A stretch of 64,000 nucleotides of DNA from Bradysia coprophila (GCF_014529535.1 NC_050735.1:12907739-12971738); one strand, 5' to 3'; shown: positions 32,883 to 44,736, numbered from the stretch's first letter. The notes: a model not told the origin generated them from the letters alone. Numbers and translations: made by a program.

Positions 32883-33002
32883 GGTGTTAAGGAATCTCGC
32901 GCCGCGTCATTCACAATAATTCACAAAGTGACATCTTCCTTATACAAAATGTGTCAAAAAGTGAATTATTGTGAATAACGCGGCGCGAGATTCCTAGCAA
33001 CC
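32883..33002. mobile_element. 120-bp hAT-like MITE, GGAATCTCGCGCCGCG family, copy 1
   Basis: Element ggtgttaaggaatctcgcg...cgcgagattcctagcaacc is flanked by the exact 8-bp duplication TCGTCGTA (32875-32882 and 33003-33010), the length typical of hAT superfamily insertions. The arms pair over about 45 bp (ccgcgtcattcacaataa / ttattgtgaataacgcgg). Confidence 0.88.
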
Positions 33003-33137
33003 TCGTCGTAGGCTCATATCTGCTGGCAAACTATAAAATAACTACAATATCTATATCTCGGCTATGTTACATGTGCACTGAAATTGATGTGTGACAGTTC
33101 TTTGAACTTACTCTGCCGTAATTTTCATAAGATTTTC

Positions 33138-33368
33138 CAAGTTTCTGAAAGAACAGGTTCAGACACTTTCGAGTTGATCACGAAGGCAGTGTGATCAAAA
33201 TTTTCCTGTAGCGCCAACTAGGTTTGGAAAATTTTATATGACGATTTCAACTCAACAAAAAAAAATTGTTTTCAAGTTGACTTTTCGAACAATATGCATG
33301 TCTAAATTGTCAATAAATGTGTTTCACCTGCCTTCGTAAGTGTCTTAACCTGTTCTTTCAGAACCTTG
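33138..33368. mobile_element. Foldback MITE, AGGTTCTGAAAGAACAGGTT family
   Basis: Ends caagtttctgaaagaacagg and cctgttctttcagaaccttg; inner gatcacgaaggcagtg pairs with cacctgccttcgtaag. About 231 bp. Most similar in its interior to the copy at 48484-48713 (gcgccaactaggttt / aaacctagttggcgcc). Confidence 0.8.
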
Positions 33369-33380
33369 AGATTCTCCTCT

Positions 33381-33830
33381 ATTCTATGTCAACTCTACGA
33401 TTTACTATTTCACTGAAAGATGTCGCTGCAACGAAGACAATTTCAACAGAAAAATAATTAATTTTTATTCGACGGATTTTAGTTAAATAAAATGCCATAG
33501 TACAGCGCATGACTTCAGGACTCTGAAACAGTAGTTACTTTTTCAATCGGCCTTATGTTTCCTTGGAGATAAGGGTTTGAGAAAACGTTTGCTATTGTTT
33601 CATCGCTTTTTAAGACTCTTCTGCCTCTTGTGGCAAAGCTGATACAGGGCCGATTTAAAAACTAATTACTATGGTCCAGAGTCCTGAGATCATATTTGCT
33701 TTACGAAGGCATTTTATTTGACTAAAATCATGGAGTAAAGAACCAATTATTTTTGACATTCTCTTCGTTGCAGCGACATCTTTCAGTGAAATAGTGAATC
33801 GTACTCTATCGGTGGAGTTAAAATAGAATT
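33381..33830. mobile_element. 450-bp foldback element
   Basis: Left arm has ctctacgatttactatttcactgaaa, then gatgtcgctgcaacgaag; the right arm has cttcgttgcagcgacatc, then tttcagtgaaatagtgaatc. A second mirrored pair (ttcaggactctg / cagagtcctga) lies further in. It abuts the preceding MITE. No protein recognised. Confidence 0.75.
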
Positions 33831-35296
33831 GAGAAAAGAGAACTGATGCCGTAATACCTCTCCTGATCGTGGAGTCATAGACTCGTCTTATCATTTCAAA
33901 AACTGGTTTTTGTCTCTTGTCTTCAAATGCAGATAGAGGAATGGAATCTGAAGAAAATATTGCTCCAAAACGTGCAGCAAATTAATGTACAACAATTTTT
34001 TGAAACATGATCTTCGCCTCTAAAAATTCCATATGGTTAAACTAATGTGTCTACTTACGGTGAATGTTTTAGCGCACAAAAATCTGAAACATTTTCGAAT
34101 AATGTCAACGAGAAATACAAGACATCGTATATTACACTAATCTCTTCACTTGTGTCTGCGAGGTTTTTTTAAAGTTTTGTTTCTGTTTATCGAAAATTGC
34201 ATTAACCGTCGAGATAAGTTCTTCAGAGCAAACATTTGGATTGTCTCTGTCACAAATTAGTTTACATTAACTTTAGTTTAGCTTAAAAAGAGGCACACAA
34301 CAGTCTAGATTTTAAGTGATTGTAAGTGGTTCGGTTTGTTTAATTTTAGTAACAGCAAATTAGAATTTAATGCGAGGACCAATTTTGACTCACCCACTCT
34401 ATTCACTGCAACTATGCCAACTATTGAAAAGTGTGTGAGAGGAGACATTGGGATGTGACGGTATCGACGTTTTCTTGAATTGATCCCTCGTTCTGTGCAT
34501 TCGAGGCATTCGACGAGAAATAATCGACGGCAAAATTCTTTAAAAAAAAACTAAATGTTAGCACGACCCGCAGGATCTACTATACGAAAAATGTGCGAGT
34601 TTTCGAAGGAAGCTGTATATTGAAGTCAGCCAAAAAATATTTCTATTTTGCACAGAATCTCTACGACATAGAATTCTAGATTTTATTGAGCCGTAGAAAG
34701 GTGCACAGGGCTACGTGTATTCAAGATTTCAATTAAAAAAATGTTGAATTTGCCACAGCCAAAAAGTAGAATTTGTTTGCCAATAGTAATAGTGCATTGG
34801 ATGCTCCGAAAGTAATCCATTACATGGGGTAACAAAAATACACGAGTGAATTTAGGAGAATCACAAAGCTATTTCCGAATTAATGAATTACTTAGCAGCA
34901 TCGAATGTATTTTGGTTTATTACCTATCCCACGCAAAAGTTCATTATCACAAAGTTGGCGCATAGTTGATAGTTAATTGGCACACTTTTCAACATTTGGC
35001 ATGCTATTTTTAGTAGTTAGCAGACGCATTCCACTTTTACCACACACATTCCACTTTCAAATAATTTGGCACATATTATCTCGTACACAAAATCCTCCAT
35101 CCAATGAGGAGCATAACGATTGAAATACATCGCTCGCTCGGTATAGTGAAGTCGGGATAGCAGTTGGATAATATCGTACACTACTTAATCCATTATATAT
35201 TAGATTCACCTGCTTTTGAGCCCCCATTACCCAAATCGTCCGTTCCTTTCTATTCCTACACATTATTCCATTAATCCAGAAAATCCACAAGGAAAT
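33831..35296. other. Spacer upstream of the SLC17 gene
   Basis: No gene or clear repeat seen; presumably includes the transporter promoter. Weak TATA-like word tatatatta near 35197. Confidence 0.4.
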
Positions 35297-37367
35297 ATGT
35301 CGACATATGTTACCGAAGAAGACAACCTATTAAATGGTAATCAACCTCAACCAGAAATCGTCAACGCGAAGCCAACAACTAAAAAAACCATCAAATGTCG
35401 TTCGGTTCTATGGCACGTTACGTTTTGGGGATTCATTATAAATTATATGGTCAGATGCAACATCAATATGGCCATCGTTTCAATGGTCATACCGAGAATA
35501 ACTACGAACAAAACTGATGTTAAAGTGTCGGAATGTTTTAACCATTCTACAGTGGCCTTATTGCGAAACACATCTTCTGTGATGAGTGACGAAGACGACA
35601 AAACGTTCCGAATCGAACGAAATATGATGGATCATTTAGGCGTAATGTTCACTTTCACTTTTTAGTAATGAAATACAGAGAGGAATGGTAATATCCGTAT
35701 CTATAATGGCAGATAGACTATAATAGGGCTGGATTCCAGTGGAACGAATATCAGCAAAGCTTAGTTCTTGGATCGTTTTATTGGTTGTATTGGATAACGC
35801 ATATTCCAGGTGGCTTCTTGGCGAAGAGATACGGCACCAAGCTTATATTTGGTTGGTCCAATTTTCTATCTTGCGCCACCAGTTTTCTGATACCGTTTAG
35901 TGCCTACTTGGACCTTAACGCACTTCTATTTTTGAGAACGATGCAGGGATTCTTGAATGTAAGTCTTTACATTTTTACTTTCTCTATTCTTAGATTGGTT
36001 GAAAATGTGATAGAAAGAGATGCAAATAGTCGTTGTGCGTGACATGCTTTATAAATGATCCGTCAACCCTTTGTATTAGGGTTTCAGTTGGCCAGCTATG
36101 CACAATATTATTTCCGAATGGATACCACCAAATGAAAGAAGGTCCGTTCCACAATCGTAACGTTTCTTTATTACTCTCATCTAATCATTACTTTTCCTAT
36201 GAAGTCAATTTGTCAGCGCATATATGGGAGGTTCCGTTGGGCTAGCTGTTTGTTATCCACTGTTTGGATTCATTATATCGATATCGTCGTGGGAATGGAT
36301 ATTTCATTTCTCCACTGTCGCTGCGATAATTTGGTTCATTTTTTGGCAATATTTAGTCTACGACAAACCATCCCAACATCCTCGCATCGATTCTGATGAG
36401 CTTCAATTCATCACTGAGTCGCTGGGCCATTCGGGTCATAATGACAGCAAAGTAATAGTTTCATGAAGAGAAGAAATGTTCAATTATTTGGAACACCAAT
36501 TTCAGGACAAAATTCCTTGGATAGCCATTCTGACCAGCATACCATTTTGGTTAACTGTTGTTGCTCAATGGGGTCGGGCTAAAAATGTTTTCTGATTAAT
36601 TTTTAAATAATGAGAAGGTTGTCTCCCTTCAACAGGTGGCGTCTGGGTGCTATTCACACTGATGACTCAATTGCCCACTTACTTCAAGTTCATTCACGGA
36701 TTGGACTATCGAATGTCAGGGTTTTTGTCCGGTCTTCCTCATATCCTTCGCATGATATTTTCGTATGTTTTGTCCATATTTTTGGACTACTTATTACGGT
36801 CTAAAAAAATGACTAGGACTAATGTTCGGAAGCTTGCCGTGTTCTGCAATTGCATTATTTGCGGAATATTCACAATTATTTTGGCATATGCCGGTTGTGA
36901 TCATATCATTGCTATTATCTCCGTTTCATTGGCCATGGCAATGTTAGGTGCTCAAGCTTGCGGTCCACTGTCAAGCTTCGTAGATTTGGCATCGAATTTT
37001 TCTTCAATTTCATTTGGAATTTCCGCTACAGTATGTGTTCTAACTGGAACATTTTCATCGTACATCGTTGGAATATTGACATTGAACAATGTTAGTTGGT
37101 ACAGCCATGCGGCTATGTAAGAATCAAAAAATATTTTCAATGAAAATTCCCTATGTCTAGCAAACTATTCAGCAATGGAAGTACGTGTTCCTCATATCAT
37201 CTGCTATGTCACTTGGCACAGGGATAATCTATTTGCTGTTCGGATCGTCGGAGGAACAACGTTGGAATAAATCGTCGTCCAAGGAGAGGGAGATGAAACC
37301 ATTGACGGTTATTGCAAACATTTATCCACAATACGATGACAACAATGGAAGGAAAGATTCGATGTGA
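35297..37367 (+). CDS. SLC17-type major facilitator transporter (sialin / inorganic phosphate cotransporter-like)
   Basis: Polytopic membrane anion transporter; the substrate is not predictable from sequence alone (inference: phosphate or organic anions). Seven exons: 35297-35641, 35713-35958, 36080-36141, 36205-36451, 36506-36572, 36636-37090, 37161-37367, joined in frame to about 542 residues. ATG 35297 gives an acidic cytosolic N-terminus before TM1 (WGFIINYMVRCNINMAIVSM). Then a glycosylatable lumenal loop (NHST, NTSS), the family block GFQWNEYQQSLVLGSFYW, PGGFLAKRYGTK (MFS loop 2-3 motif), WPAMHNIISEWIPPNERS, and AYMGGSVGLAVCYPLFG. About 12 hydrophobic segments are visible. The choice between two in-frame acceptors for the last exon (37161 versus 37173) is uncertain. 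The last exon has a duplicate at 42611-42948. Confidence 0.92.
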
Positions 37368-38408
37368 TGAGTAGATTGTTGTTTGTTTATAAACAGAAAT
37401 TTATAAAAGAATATAGTGTAACGAAGTGGAGTAATTTTTCTTGCGACTTCCGTGCACGCGGAAGTTGATTTGATCGAAAGATATTTCACCATCCAATCTT
37501 GTGTTAATTCATGATTTTATTCAGAAATATTTAATTAAGAAGTCTTGGAATTTTAAGGAGATTTGGGGAATTTTTTGGTGGATTTAGTAGAATTTCCAAA
37601 TTTTAGGGCCCGATCGAACCGCTCATTGCAAAGTTGGGATTTGTGGATTTCACTCTTCATCGACGTAGACAAGCCGGATATCTTCTGGCTAACCGTATAT
37701 CTTCTGGCAAACGAAAAGAATCGCCAAAGAAACGCCAAGAAAAATCTTCAAAGTGTTAGAATCGCTAAGAAAAATCCCTAAAGTGTGAAAGTGTGCGACT
37801 TCGCCTTAGGATCACAATCACCAACTCGTCAAAATAAACAATTGGGCACAGGTGCATAATATTTCCTTTTCTCTTTCTTGTAAGGCTTGTTAGTTTGTTG
37901 TTTTGGGTTGGCAAGTGTGAGCTTTGCGGAACGATCCGAAGTCGACTGGAGTAATCACAAGCGAAAACCTAAGAGTAATTATACCTAGAGAGGAAATTTC
38001 GAACAAAATTACGTAAAATATGTAGTCCCAACATGAAATACGAAATGTTTATTGGTATGTGTGTTTACCCTCTTAGTTAAGAGGGCAAATTGAATTATCA
38101 AAAGCGAAAAAGCGTCAACGCATACATGTATTGGTGTAAAATTATACGAAATGTGCATCTTATGCTGCGAAAATTCATTCATTTCGCCTTCGGCTCAGCA
38201 TACAAACTCCACACTCTTCAAAACAACGATTTTCCGCACAAGTATGTAATCTACTGTTACATGCTTGTGTACGGTAAGCGCATTTCATTGTCGCAAAAAG
38301 TGACGCTAAGTGCACTTTACATTGCATAAGCATGTAAAAAATTGAAAACTCTACTCGGTATAAAACGTTTCATAATTTATGATTCACGAATGAGCTATTG
38401 AGAATTCT
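37368..38408. other. 3' flank of the transporter gene
   Basis: 37550-37800 contains a dispersed sequence (ggaattttaaggagatttgg, cccgatcg...gctcattgcaaagttggg) also seen in part at 31715-31740 and 32817-32860. No gene seen. Confidence 0.4.
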
Positions 38409-38528
38409 GGTGTTGAGGAATTTCGCGTCGCGCCATTCACAATAACCCCCAAAGTGACATTTTCCTTATACAAAATGTGTCATTCTTTGAATTATTGTGA
38501 ATGACGCGGCGCGAAATTCCTAGCAGCC
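38409..38528. mobile_element. 120-bp hAT-like MITE, GGAATCTCGCGCCGCG family, copy 2
   Basis: ggtgttgaggaatttcgcg...cgcgaaattcctagcagcc, the same length and structure as 32883-33002 and 43069-43188 but more diverged. No target-site duplication is recognisable. Confidence 0.8.
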
Positions 38529-39543
38529 ATTATCGACCCTGCTTCGGGCCATTTACAATTCTACTAACAAAATTTTAAGCTTTTGTTTACCAGAAAAAAT
38601 CGCCAAAGTACAAAAAGGCGCCAAGAAGCGGTCAAAGTGTGAAGAAATGTAAAAAAAGACGGTTAATTCAAAGTTCTGAAAGATGAGTTCCCCCAATGTG
38701 TTTGTCTTCACTTTACAATTCACGGGAGTTGTAAAGATGAACTTCGAGGTTTTTGAAACTTGCGGGACGAAACGGAATCTTTAGATACTTTAGGGATAAT
38801 GTGACTATGACAAATTATGTTTTTGTTGCTATTTTAACTTGTCTTGACCATGACAAAAGAATTGACCTTTCGATTTATTTTATTTTCTTTTTCGTGAAAC
38901 ATGATTGTCTGGATTCATCACCAAATTGATGAAGGGTGCTAACACATCTAATTTAGATATTCCAAACGTCCTGTATGGGGAAGGATGCAACGTTTGATCT
39001 ACACAGGATCCTCAATCAAGTGTCAATCAAGTATTAATTTGGAATCTTGCAACAGAAGATGACAAGTATAATACTTGCTCGGTGAACTTCAGTGAATTTC
39101 TCTCAACAAGATTTTCTTGTTTTCATCGTAACGCTGGCGGAGTAATACCGGTATTCAAAATGTGTCTAACGCTTAAAATGCTGGGAATGTATCAGTATCT
39201 GAGGAACGATGTTTGCAAGTAAAACCAATTCTAAAACAATCTTTCAGAACCTTGGGTTAATTGGCGTCTCTACACACTTTGGTGATTTTTCTCTTGTTTT
39301 ATATTTGTACTAAATTTTGGAATGAATATGTCGAAGGACCTGCTTAATGATCAATAAATAAATAAATAACTCGTGCCACATCGTTTTTGAAAACAATTTT
39401 ATAGCTGAAAATGATAAAAAATGCATCGAAGTGATTTAGAGTAATTGCACTTATTATCTCTAACATTTGAAAATCAATAAAGAAATACGTAAGTAATGTA
39501 AAACAGTTGTCATACAGTAGGGAGACTCCGATTTCCACTTACA
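38529..39543. other. Spacer, nothing recognised
   Basis: AT-rich non-coding sequence with an isolated fragment of the AGGTTCTG MITE end near 39241-39258 (ctttcagaaccttggg). Confidence 0.4.
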
Positions 39544-39713
39544 GCAACGCACTTCAAGCATAAGTGGTACTGCAAAGAGGACTCTGAAACTTGACAGTGT
39601 GTCAGTGACACTGTGTCACGCAACTGCAAAACATTGTAAAAAACCAATCCTTACAAAATAGTACTATATATGGCAGCTGTCGACTATGATCACTTTTGCT
39701 TGAAGTGCGTTGC
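39544..39713. mobile_element. 170-bp MITE with GCAACGCACTTCAAGC ends and 5-bp target duplication
   Basis: Starts gcaacgcacttcaagcataa and ends with the complement (gcttgaagtgcgttgc). Flanked by TTACA on both sides (39539-39543 and 39714-39718). Superfamily not assigned. Confidence 0.8.
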
Positions 39714-40087
39714 TTACAATTAAAATTTGACGTGAAAACTTGAAAATCTAAGTTGACCCACCATATACTCTGTATGGAAGAGTTATTTAAAATTTTCAGG
39801 ACTTATGTTGTAATTTGTGACATTTATGTATATCCATTCAATAAATAATGCGATGCTTTGCCTTTCTTGAGGTGTTACCTTAGCAATAAGGATTGTACTT
39901 GCGACCGAGTAATCAATATATCAATTTTTCCGGCGAAGAACGACGATAACAATTGAAATTGTCCTTGTCGCTTTTATTGACAATGAACATGTTAACAACT
40001 TTTATTATCAAAATCAAATGCAGTGCATTTTCCTTACCGAATCATTTAGTCGCATAACGTTTAGTGAAGTAGAAGTAACGTTCGAGA
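39714..40087. other. 5' flank of the odorant receptor gene
   Basis: AT-rich; no clear core promoter chosen. Confidence 0.4.
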
Positions 40088-41469
40088 ATGCATAAAATTC
40101 AAGTCCATAAAGCAATAAATCTGTTGATTTCTTTCTTTTATCGCATCGGGCTTTGGCATCGTAGCGATAGACCGACAGTTGGAGAACTTGGTATCAAGTG
40201 GTTCTACCTCATCTATTATTCTATGTTCTTCGTTTCATTGTTGTGCGGAATCATTTCCACTTCTAACGCCATACACGAGTCCACGTTTACGGTGTCTGTG
40301 ACGGTTATCATTGCAGTTTTGCAAGTCAAACTTAACATTCTTTTATGGAAGCAAGAGATTTTTCTGGGATTGTTGAAACGCATTAGTGTTTATTCGATTC
40401 GAAACACCGAAACTTTCCTCATCTGCAGTAACAAGCTAGAAAGTTTCATAAAATTTGCGGTTTTATTCTATGGTGCCACTTTCGTTACCGCAACTTTCGC
40501 CAGCTTTGTGGTACCATTTCTTGCAAAAGAGAGAATGTTTATTTTCCGTTTTGCATTCCCTTTGGATTGGAAAAACGATAACTTTGCCTTTTTTTGGCAA
40601 ATGCTTTTATTATAAGTCAAACGTACCTAACGATCGTGATTGTACTATTTACGATCATAATTTGGTATTTATTGATGCAATGCTCGTTAAGATATGAAGG
40701 TCTAGCAGGAGATGCACGAATCATGGGACGAATAACCGTACAAAAAAACGAGACAATGACAGAGAAGGAATTACACAACGTTTATATGCAGGACTTGAAG
40801 GAATTGATTACTGCTCACCTAAACTTGAGAGGGTATAGTATACTCATGTCGAATCAATGCAATTCCATAAATATTTCAAATTTTCATTTCTGTAAAGACT
40901 AATCGACGAATTCGGATCATTGTCATCGAATATGTTTTTTCTTCAATTTTGTACCAGTGGTGTATGCATCTGCATATCAACTTATAACCTGGCATTTGTA
41001 TATGAATTCAATCAGCCGTCGGGTCTATTTCTAAAAAAAAATGGGACCTGAATTGATAAGGATTTTGTTGTCGCTTACATTCAATTATTTCTAGGATAGC
41101 AGTGACAACATGATACAACGCTTCATTAACGTCTATATGTTTGCGTACAATATTGCCGAATTGTTCATGATTACGTACTTCGGGAACGAGATGATGCTGT
41201 CGAGCTCTTCTGTCTCCTATAGTTTGTTTGAATCGAATTGGTTCGATCAACCACAATCGACCAACAAGTACATTATCATTTTTGGTGAATATTTAAAGCA
41301 ACCACATGAGCTGTTGATTGGTAAACTGTTTCCGTTGACTTTGGAAACTTTTAATAGGGTTAGGATCGAGCGTTAATTGAACAGATTTTTGTTTATTATG
41401 TAACCCTTGTTGCAGATTTCACATTCAGCTTACAGTATGTTCAATATTTTGAAAAGCACAGCGCAGTAA
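40088..41469 (+). CDS. Insect odorant receptor (7tm_6 family), one frameshift present
   Basis: Odorant-gated ion channel subunit of sensory neurons, working with Orco (family knowledge). Exons 40088-40832, 40898-40997, 41095-41358, 41416-41469; about 387 residues after allowing for the frameshift, normal for the family. Several hydrophobic segments are visible. The C-terminal half carries the family pattern: AYNIAELFMITYFGNEMML, then YSLFESNW, then PLTLETFNR joined across the last intron to ISHSAYSMFNIL. Reading stops being continuous at a run of seven T (40589-40595): the frame ending WQMLLL must shift to the one reading ANAFIISQTYL. This may be a homopolymer assembly error or a true inactivating deletion; everything else is intact. 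ATG 40088 starts the N-terminal segment without an alternative. Confidence 0.85.
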
Positions 41470-41622
41470 TAGAGATTGTAAATGTAGTCACAAATTGTGG
41501 AACAGCTTCACATACGCAGTACTTTTTAAAATGTAGATATATTTAGTGATAAGAGTCAAATTAATTAAATATGTTTTAACGTATTATATCATGGCACTGA
41601 ACAGATTTTTTTAACGGATATA
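41470..41622. other. 3' flank of the odorant receptor
   Basis: Short AT-rich spacer; no clear AATAAA. Confidence 0.3.
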
Positions 41623-41820
41623 GGTTTGTTCCGAATAACTGTAAACCCGAACTTTGACAACACGAACGTCGAAGATTTCATCCACAGAGATGAACATAAC
41701 CTAAATGTCAACAAATTTCTTTGTAAATTTTTCGTTAAAATTTACGTCAACCTGAAAGTTGAGGTTATGTTGCTTTCTATGGATGAAATTTGACATTTCG
41801 AAATGACCTTGGAACAAACC
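41623..41820. mobile_element. 198-bp MITE, GGTTTGTTCC family, copy 2
   Basis: Ends ggtttgttcc and ggaacaaacc; internal words (actgtaaacccgaactttgac, tatggatgaaatttgac) show it lies in the opposite orientation to 7831-8021 and is more diverged. Flanked by TA on the left and T(G) on the right. Confidence 0.75.
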
Positions 41821-42156
41821 TGTTAGATTAAACTAAATTTTAGCCTCTCTAATATGATCCGCCACAAAATAAGAAACATTTTTTGAACCACCACAAGTAT
41901 AAATTTAATGAGAGCTCTAAAGTGGCACACATTTAAAAAATTTAGTTCACTTTAGAACGTAGACAAGTATAGGTCATTTCAAACAGATTTGTAGAAATCT
42001 CACACAAATAATATTCTTAAATGGACATTTGTCAATAAACAATCATTATTCATTAATTTAATTATCTCGAAACCAAAATACTGTCAACAACTGGAGCATG
42101 TGTGTCCAAAATATAGTACATCGCAAACTCTCATCTTTTATAATTATAGGGTTGCA
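41821..42156. other. Spacer, nothing recognised
   Basis: AT-rich non-coding sequence. Confidence 0.3.
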
Positions 42157-42164
42157 TACGCAGG

Positions 42165-42551
42165 TAGGGATGGGAGGCGTTCAAAATTATCGATAATATC
42201 AATCGAAAGAAATTATCGATAATCGATTAATCATATCGTTATCGATAATTTAATAATTATCGATAATTATCAAAATATCGAAATTCGATAATTATCAAAA
42301 TATCAATATTTTGATATTTATCTGAAAATTCATGATAATATACCGATATATCGGAATATATCGATAAATATCGGATTTTCGGACCGAAATATCGATATAT
42401 CGAATTATCGATATCTTGATAATTATCAAAATATCAATAATTATCGATTATCGATATTTTTTTTGATAATTTTCGATAAAAAAAGTCGATAATTATCGAT
42501 TATCGATAATTGATAATTATCGATAATCATTTTCATTATCGCCCATGCCTA
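42165..42551. mobile_element. hAT-like element filled with a TTATCGATAA-type satellite
   Basis: Starts TAGGGATGGG and ends CCCATGCCTA (one mismatch as inverted repeats), and is flanked by the exact 8-bp duplication TACGCAGG (42157-42164 and 42552-42559). The 387-bp interior is almost wholly permutations of ATTATCGATAAT and TATCGATATATCG, strongly self-complementary, with many TATCGATA words. It codes for nothing. Confidence 0.85.
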
Positions 42552-42610
42552 TACGCAGGTAGCATCAAAACGAAGTTTCTTTGCTAGAGATGGTATTGAT
42601 TGTTTACCGT

Positions 42611-42948
42611 CTATGTAAGAATCAAAAAATATTAACAATGGAAATTCCTTCTGTCCAGCAAACTGTTCAGCAATGGAGGTGCCGAGGTACGTGTTTTCAT
42701 ATCATATGCTATGTCCTTAGAACATGGATAGTCTATTTGTTGTTCGGATCGTCTGAGGAGCAACATTGGAATAAATCGTCGTCCAAGTTAAGTGACATGA
42801 AACCATTGACGGTTATTGCAAACATTTATCCACAATACGATGACAAGAATGGAAGGAAAGATTCGATGTGATGAGTAGATTCTTTATTGTTTATAAACAG
42901 AAATTTATAAAGGAATGATGTGTGACGAGGCGGGGTCATTTTTCAAAG
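42611..42948 (+). pseudogene. Duplicated fragment of the SLC17 gene: last intron, last exon and 3' UTR
   Basis: Corresponds to 37113-37440, starting ctatgtaagaatcaaaaaat inside intron 6 and continuing past the stop into the 3' UTR. The C-terminal coding part (TVIANIYPQYDD...GRKDSM) is preserved almost unchanged. Between the acceptor and the LLFGSSEE motif an insertion (aggtgccg) and small deletions scramble about 16 codons. Exons 1-6 are absent, so it cannot encode a transporter. Located about 5.5 kb downstream of the parent on the same strand. Confidence 0.88.
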
Positions 42949-43068
42949 TTAGGCCTGGTGAGTACTCCAATATTCCATTCACAGAAAGAATTTCATCACA
43001 AGATGTCTCACCAGTCATCGTTCTAAAGCTAATTAAAAAAATCCAAAGGTCCACTTTCGTATCTAAGC

Positions 43069-43188
43069 GGTGTGAGGGAATCTCGCGCCGCGTCATTCAC
43101 AATAACTCACAAAGTGACATCTTCCTTATACAAAATGTGTCAAAATGTGAATTATTGTGAATGACGCGGCGCGAGATTCCTAGCAACC
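43069..43188. mobile_element. 120-bp hAT-like MITE, GGAATCTCGCGCCGCG family, copy 3
   Basis: ggtgtgagggaatctcgcg...cgcgagattcctagcaacc, flanked by the exact 8-bp duplication ATCTAAGC (43061-43068 and 43189-43196). Nearly identical to 32883-33002. Confidence 0.9.
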
Positions 43189-43196
43189 ATCTAAGC

Positions 43197-44728
43197 CCAT
43201 CTTGGGTTAATCCAACGCACTGTCAGGGCTTTGGTTAATCTATACATTCGCTTAAATCTGCACTGAACGAAGGTCATGGGCCATTTTTTTCGATACAGAC
43301 GTTACAATTGAATTGCAACAATTGTTGTTATCCAATTCCATGGGCGGATCCAGCTATTGCTCTGACCCAGGCGGATAGAAGACAAAAAAATGTCTGACTC
43401 AGGCGATTTTCGCTTGAAAAAATTTCCTTCAACTCTTTCCGTTTAGCTTTGTTCTGACGACTCAGTAAGAATGAAGCAAGCATACACACAGCAGGGTTGA
43501 GGTTGTGGGACGGATATTAATAAATTTCATTGACAAAAATTTTGATTTTGATGCGGAAATTGCAATAAGGTCCAGAATTATAGCCGATAAGAAGAACGAG
43601 ATTTCTGTGAAGCGCGGTTTCAATGGTCCGAAGATATTCCGGACTGTCGGGTCGTCTCTTTTCCGTGTGATAATAAAGCAATTTATGGAAGGGCGAAATG
43701 TCACAATGTGAGATGTCAGGTGGTTCCGAAGACAATCAAATCAAATAGGAATTGCATTTACTCAGTTACGGAGGAAGAAAATAGTTTGGTTAACATAAAA
43801 TTCGGCTGACATAAAATTGACATAGTTGAGGTTGTGGCCATTGAGACTTCAAAGAGTATTATCGCACGTTCAATCTTGATGTGGAACGATCAATTAAACA
43901 CGTTTTACTGAATCCAGGATCGGAAATGTCAACGCATGTGAAACAGTATCCCGGCCTTGAAATCACTAAAAGACCTGGAGATGTGTTTCAGTATATGAAG
44001 GCCGTCGATTTGAAACGTGCATACAGCGGAATTAAGTGCCTTTAATGTTACCCCGTACGTACAGCAGAATTAAGTGCCGTTATGTTACCCAGGCATATGT
44101 AGTGCCCCTGAAAACGATGTTTTTCTTTGTCGGAAAGTTTTCTGCATGGATAAAGAAATTGTCATCGAGTTTACTGATTTGTTAATGGGAATGAAGGTGC
44201 TATTGGAATTCACGAGAGAATGCCTCCCGGTTCTGGTAAGGTGCGTGTGAATGAGAACTTAAAGCTTTATATTCCCTTGATTTTAGTTTAATTTACTTGA
44301 ACATTTTTTATTTTATTTTGTTTTTACTTTTGAGTTGCTTATAAATTTTGGGTTTCAAAATTCAAAATGCTTTCTAGTGTTAATGCGTAGCCCTTTTCAT
44401 GCATCGCATGACAAATTGATTTATTTCATCGTGTTGCTGTCTTGTAAAGGAAAAGTATTGGAACAACTGATGAGCCGCCAGTACAAAGAAATTTCCGAGG
44501 CCGAAACAGCTCTCTCTTTGCTCGATAGTTTAACTATCAAAATGATCTCTACAATAAGAAAGGTGGGAAAGGGAAGAGCAACAGCTCTGTTAAGAATTAC
44601 TGACGAATTGTCATAAGCCTATGTTAGAGTACACCATCCCTAGATTGATCAATACATCCAGGCTAAAGAACAATTTTGTAATTTTGGCCAATTATGAAGT
44701 GTTTCTTAAAAGAAAGTCCTCTGGGTAC
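43197..44728. other. Spacer with open stretches of unknown nature
   Basis: 43505-43711 and 44335-44616 (+) contain open frames with amino-acid composition resembling protein, but no motif I recognise, and the surrounding frames are broken. A decayed gene or element is possible. Confidence 0.35.
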
Positions 44729-44736
44729 CTATTTTC

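Noticed and set aside
35631..35665. GC-AG intron after transporter exon 1
   Set aside because: A normal GT-AG choice (donor at 35642, acceptor ending at 35712) keeps frame and restores the family sequence, so no rare splice site is needed.
37113..37173. Donor GTAAGAATC at 37114 as the end of transporter exon 6
   Set aside because: It is a stronger-looking site but puts the last exon out of frame; the GTTAGT donor after 37090 keeps frame and matches the family.
42581..42871. 96-codon open frame as a separate transporter-related gene
   Set aside because: Only the last exon of the SLC17 gene is present, preceded by its intron; upstream exons are missing and part is scrambled.
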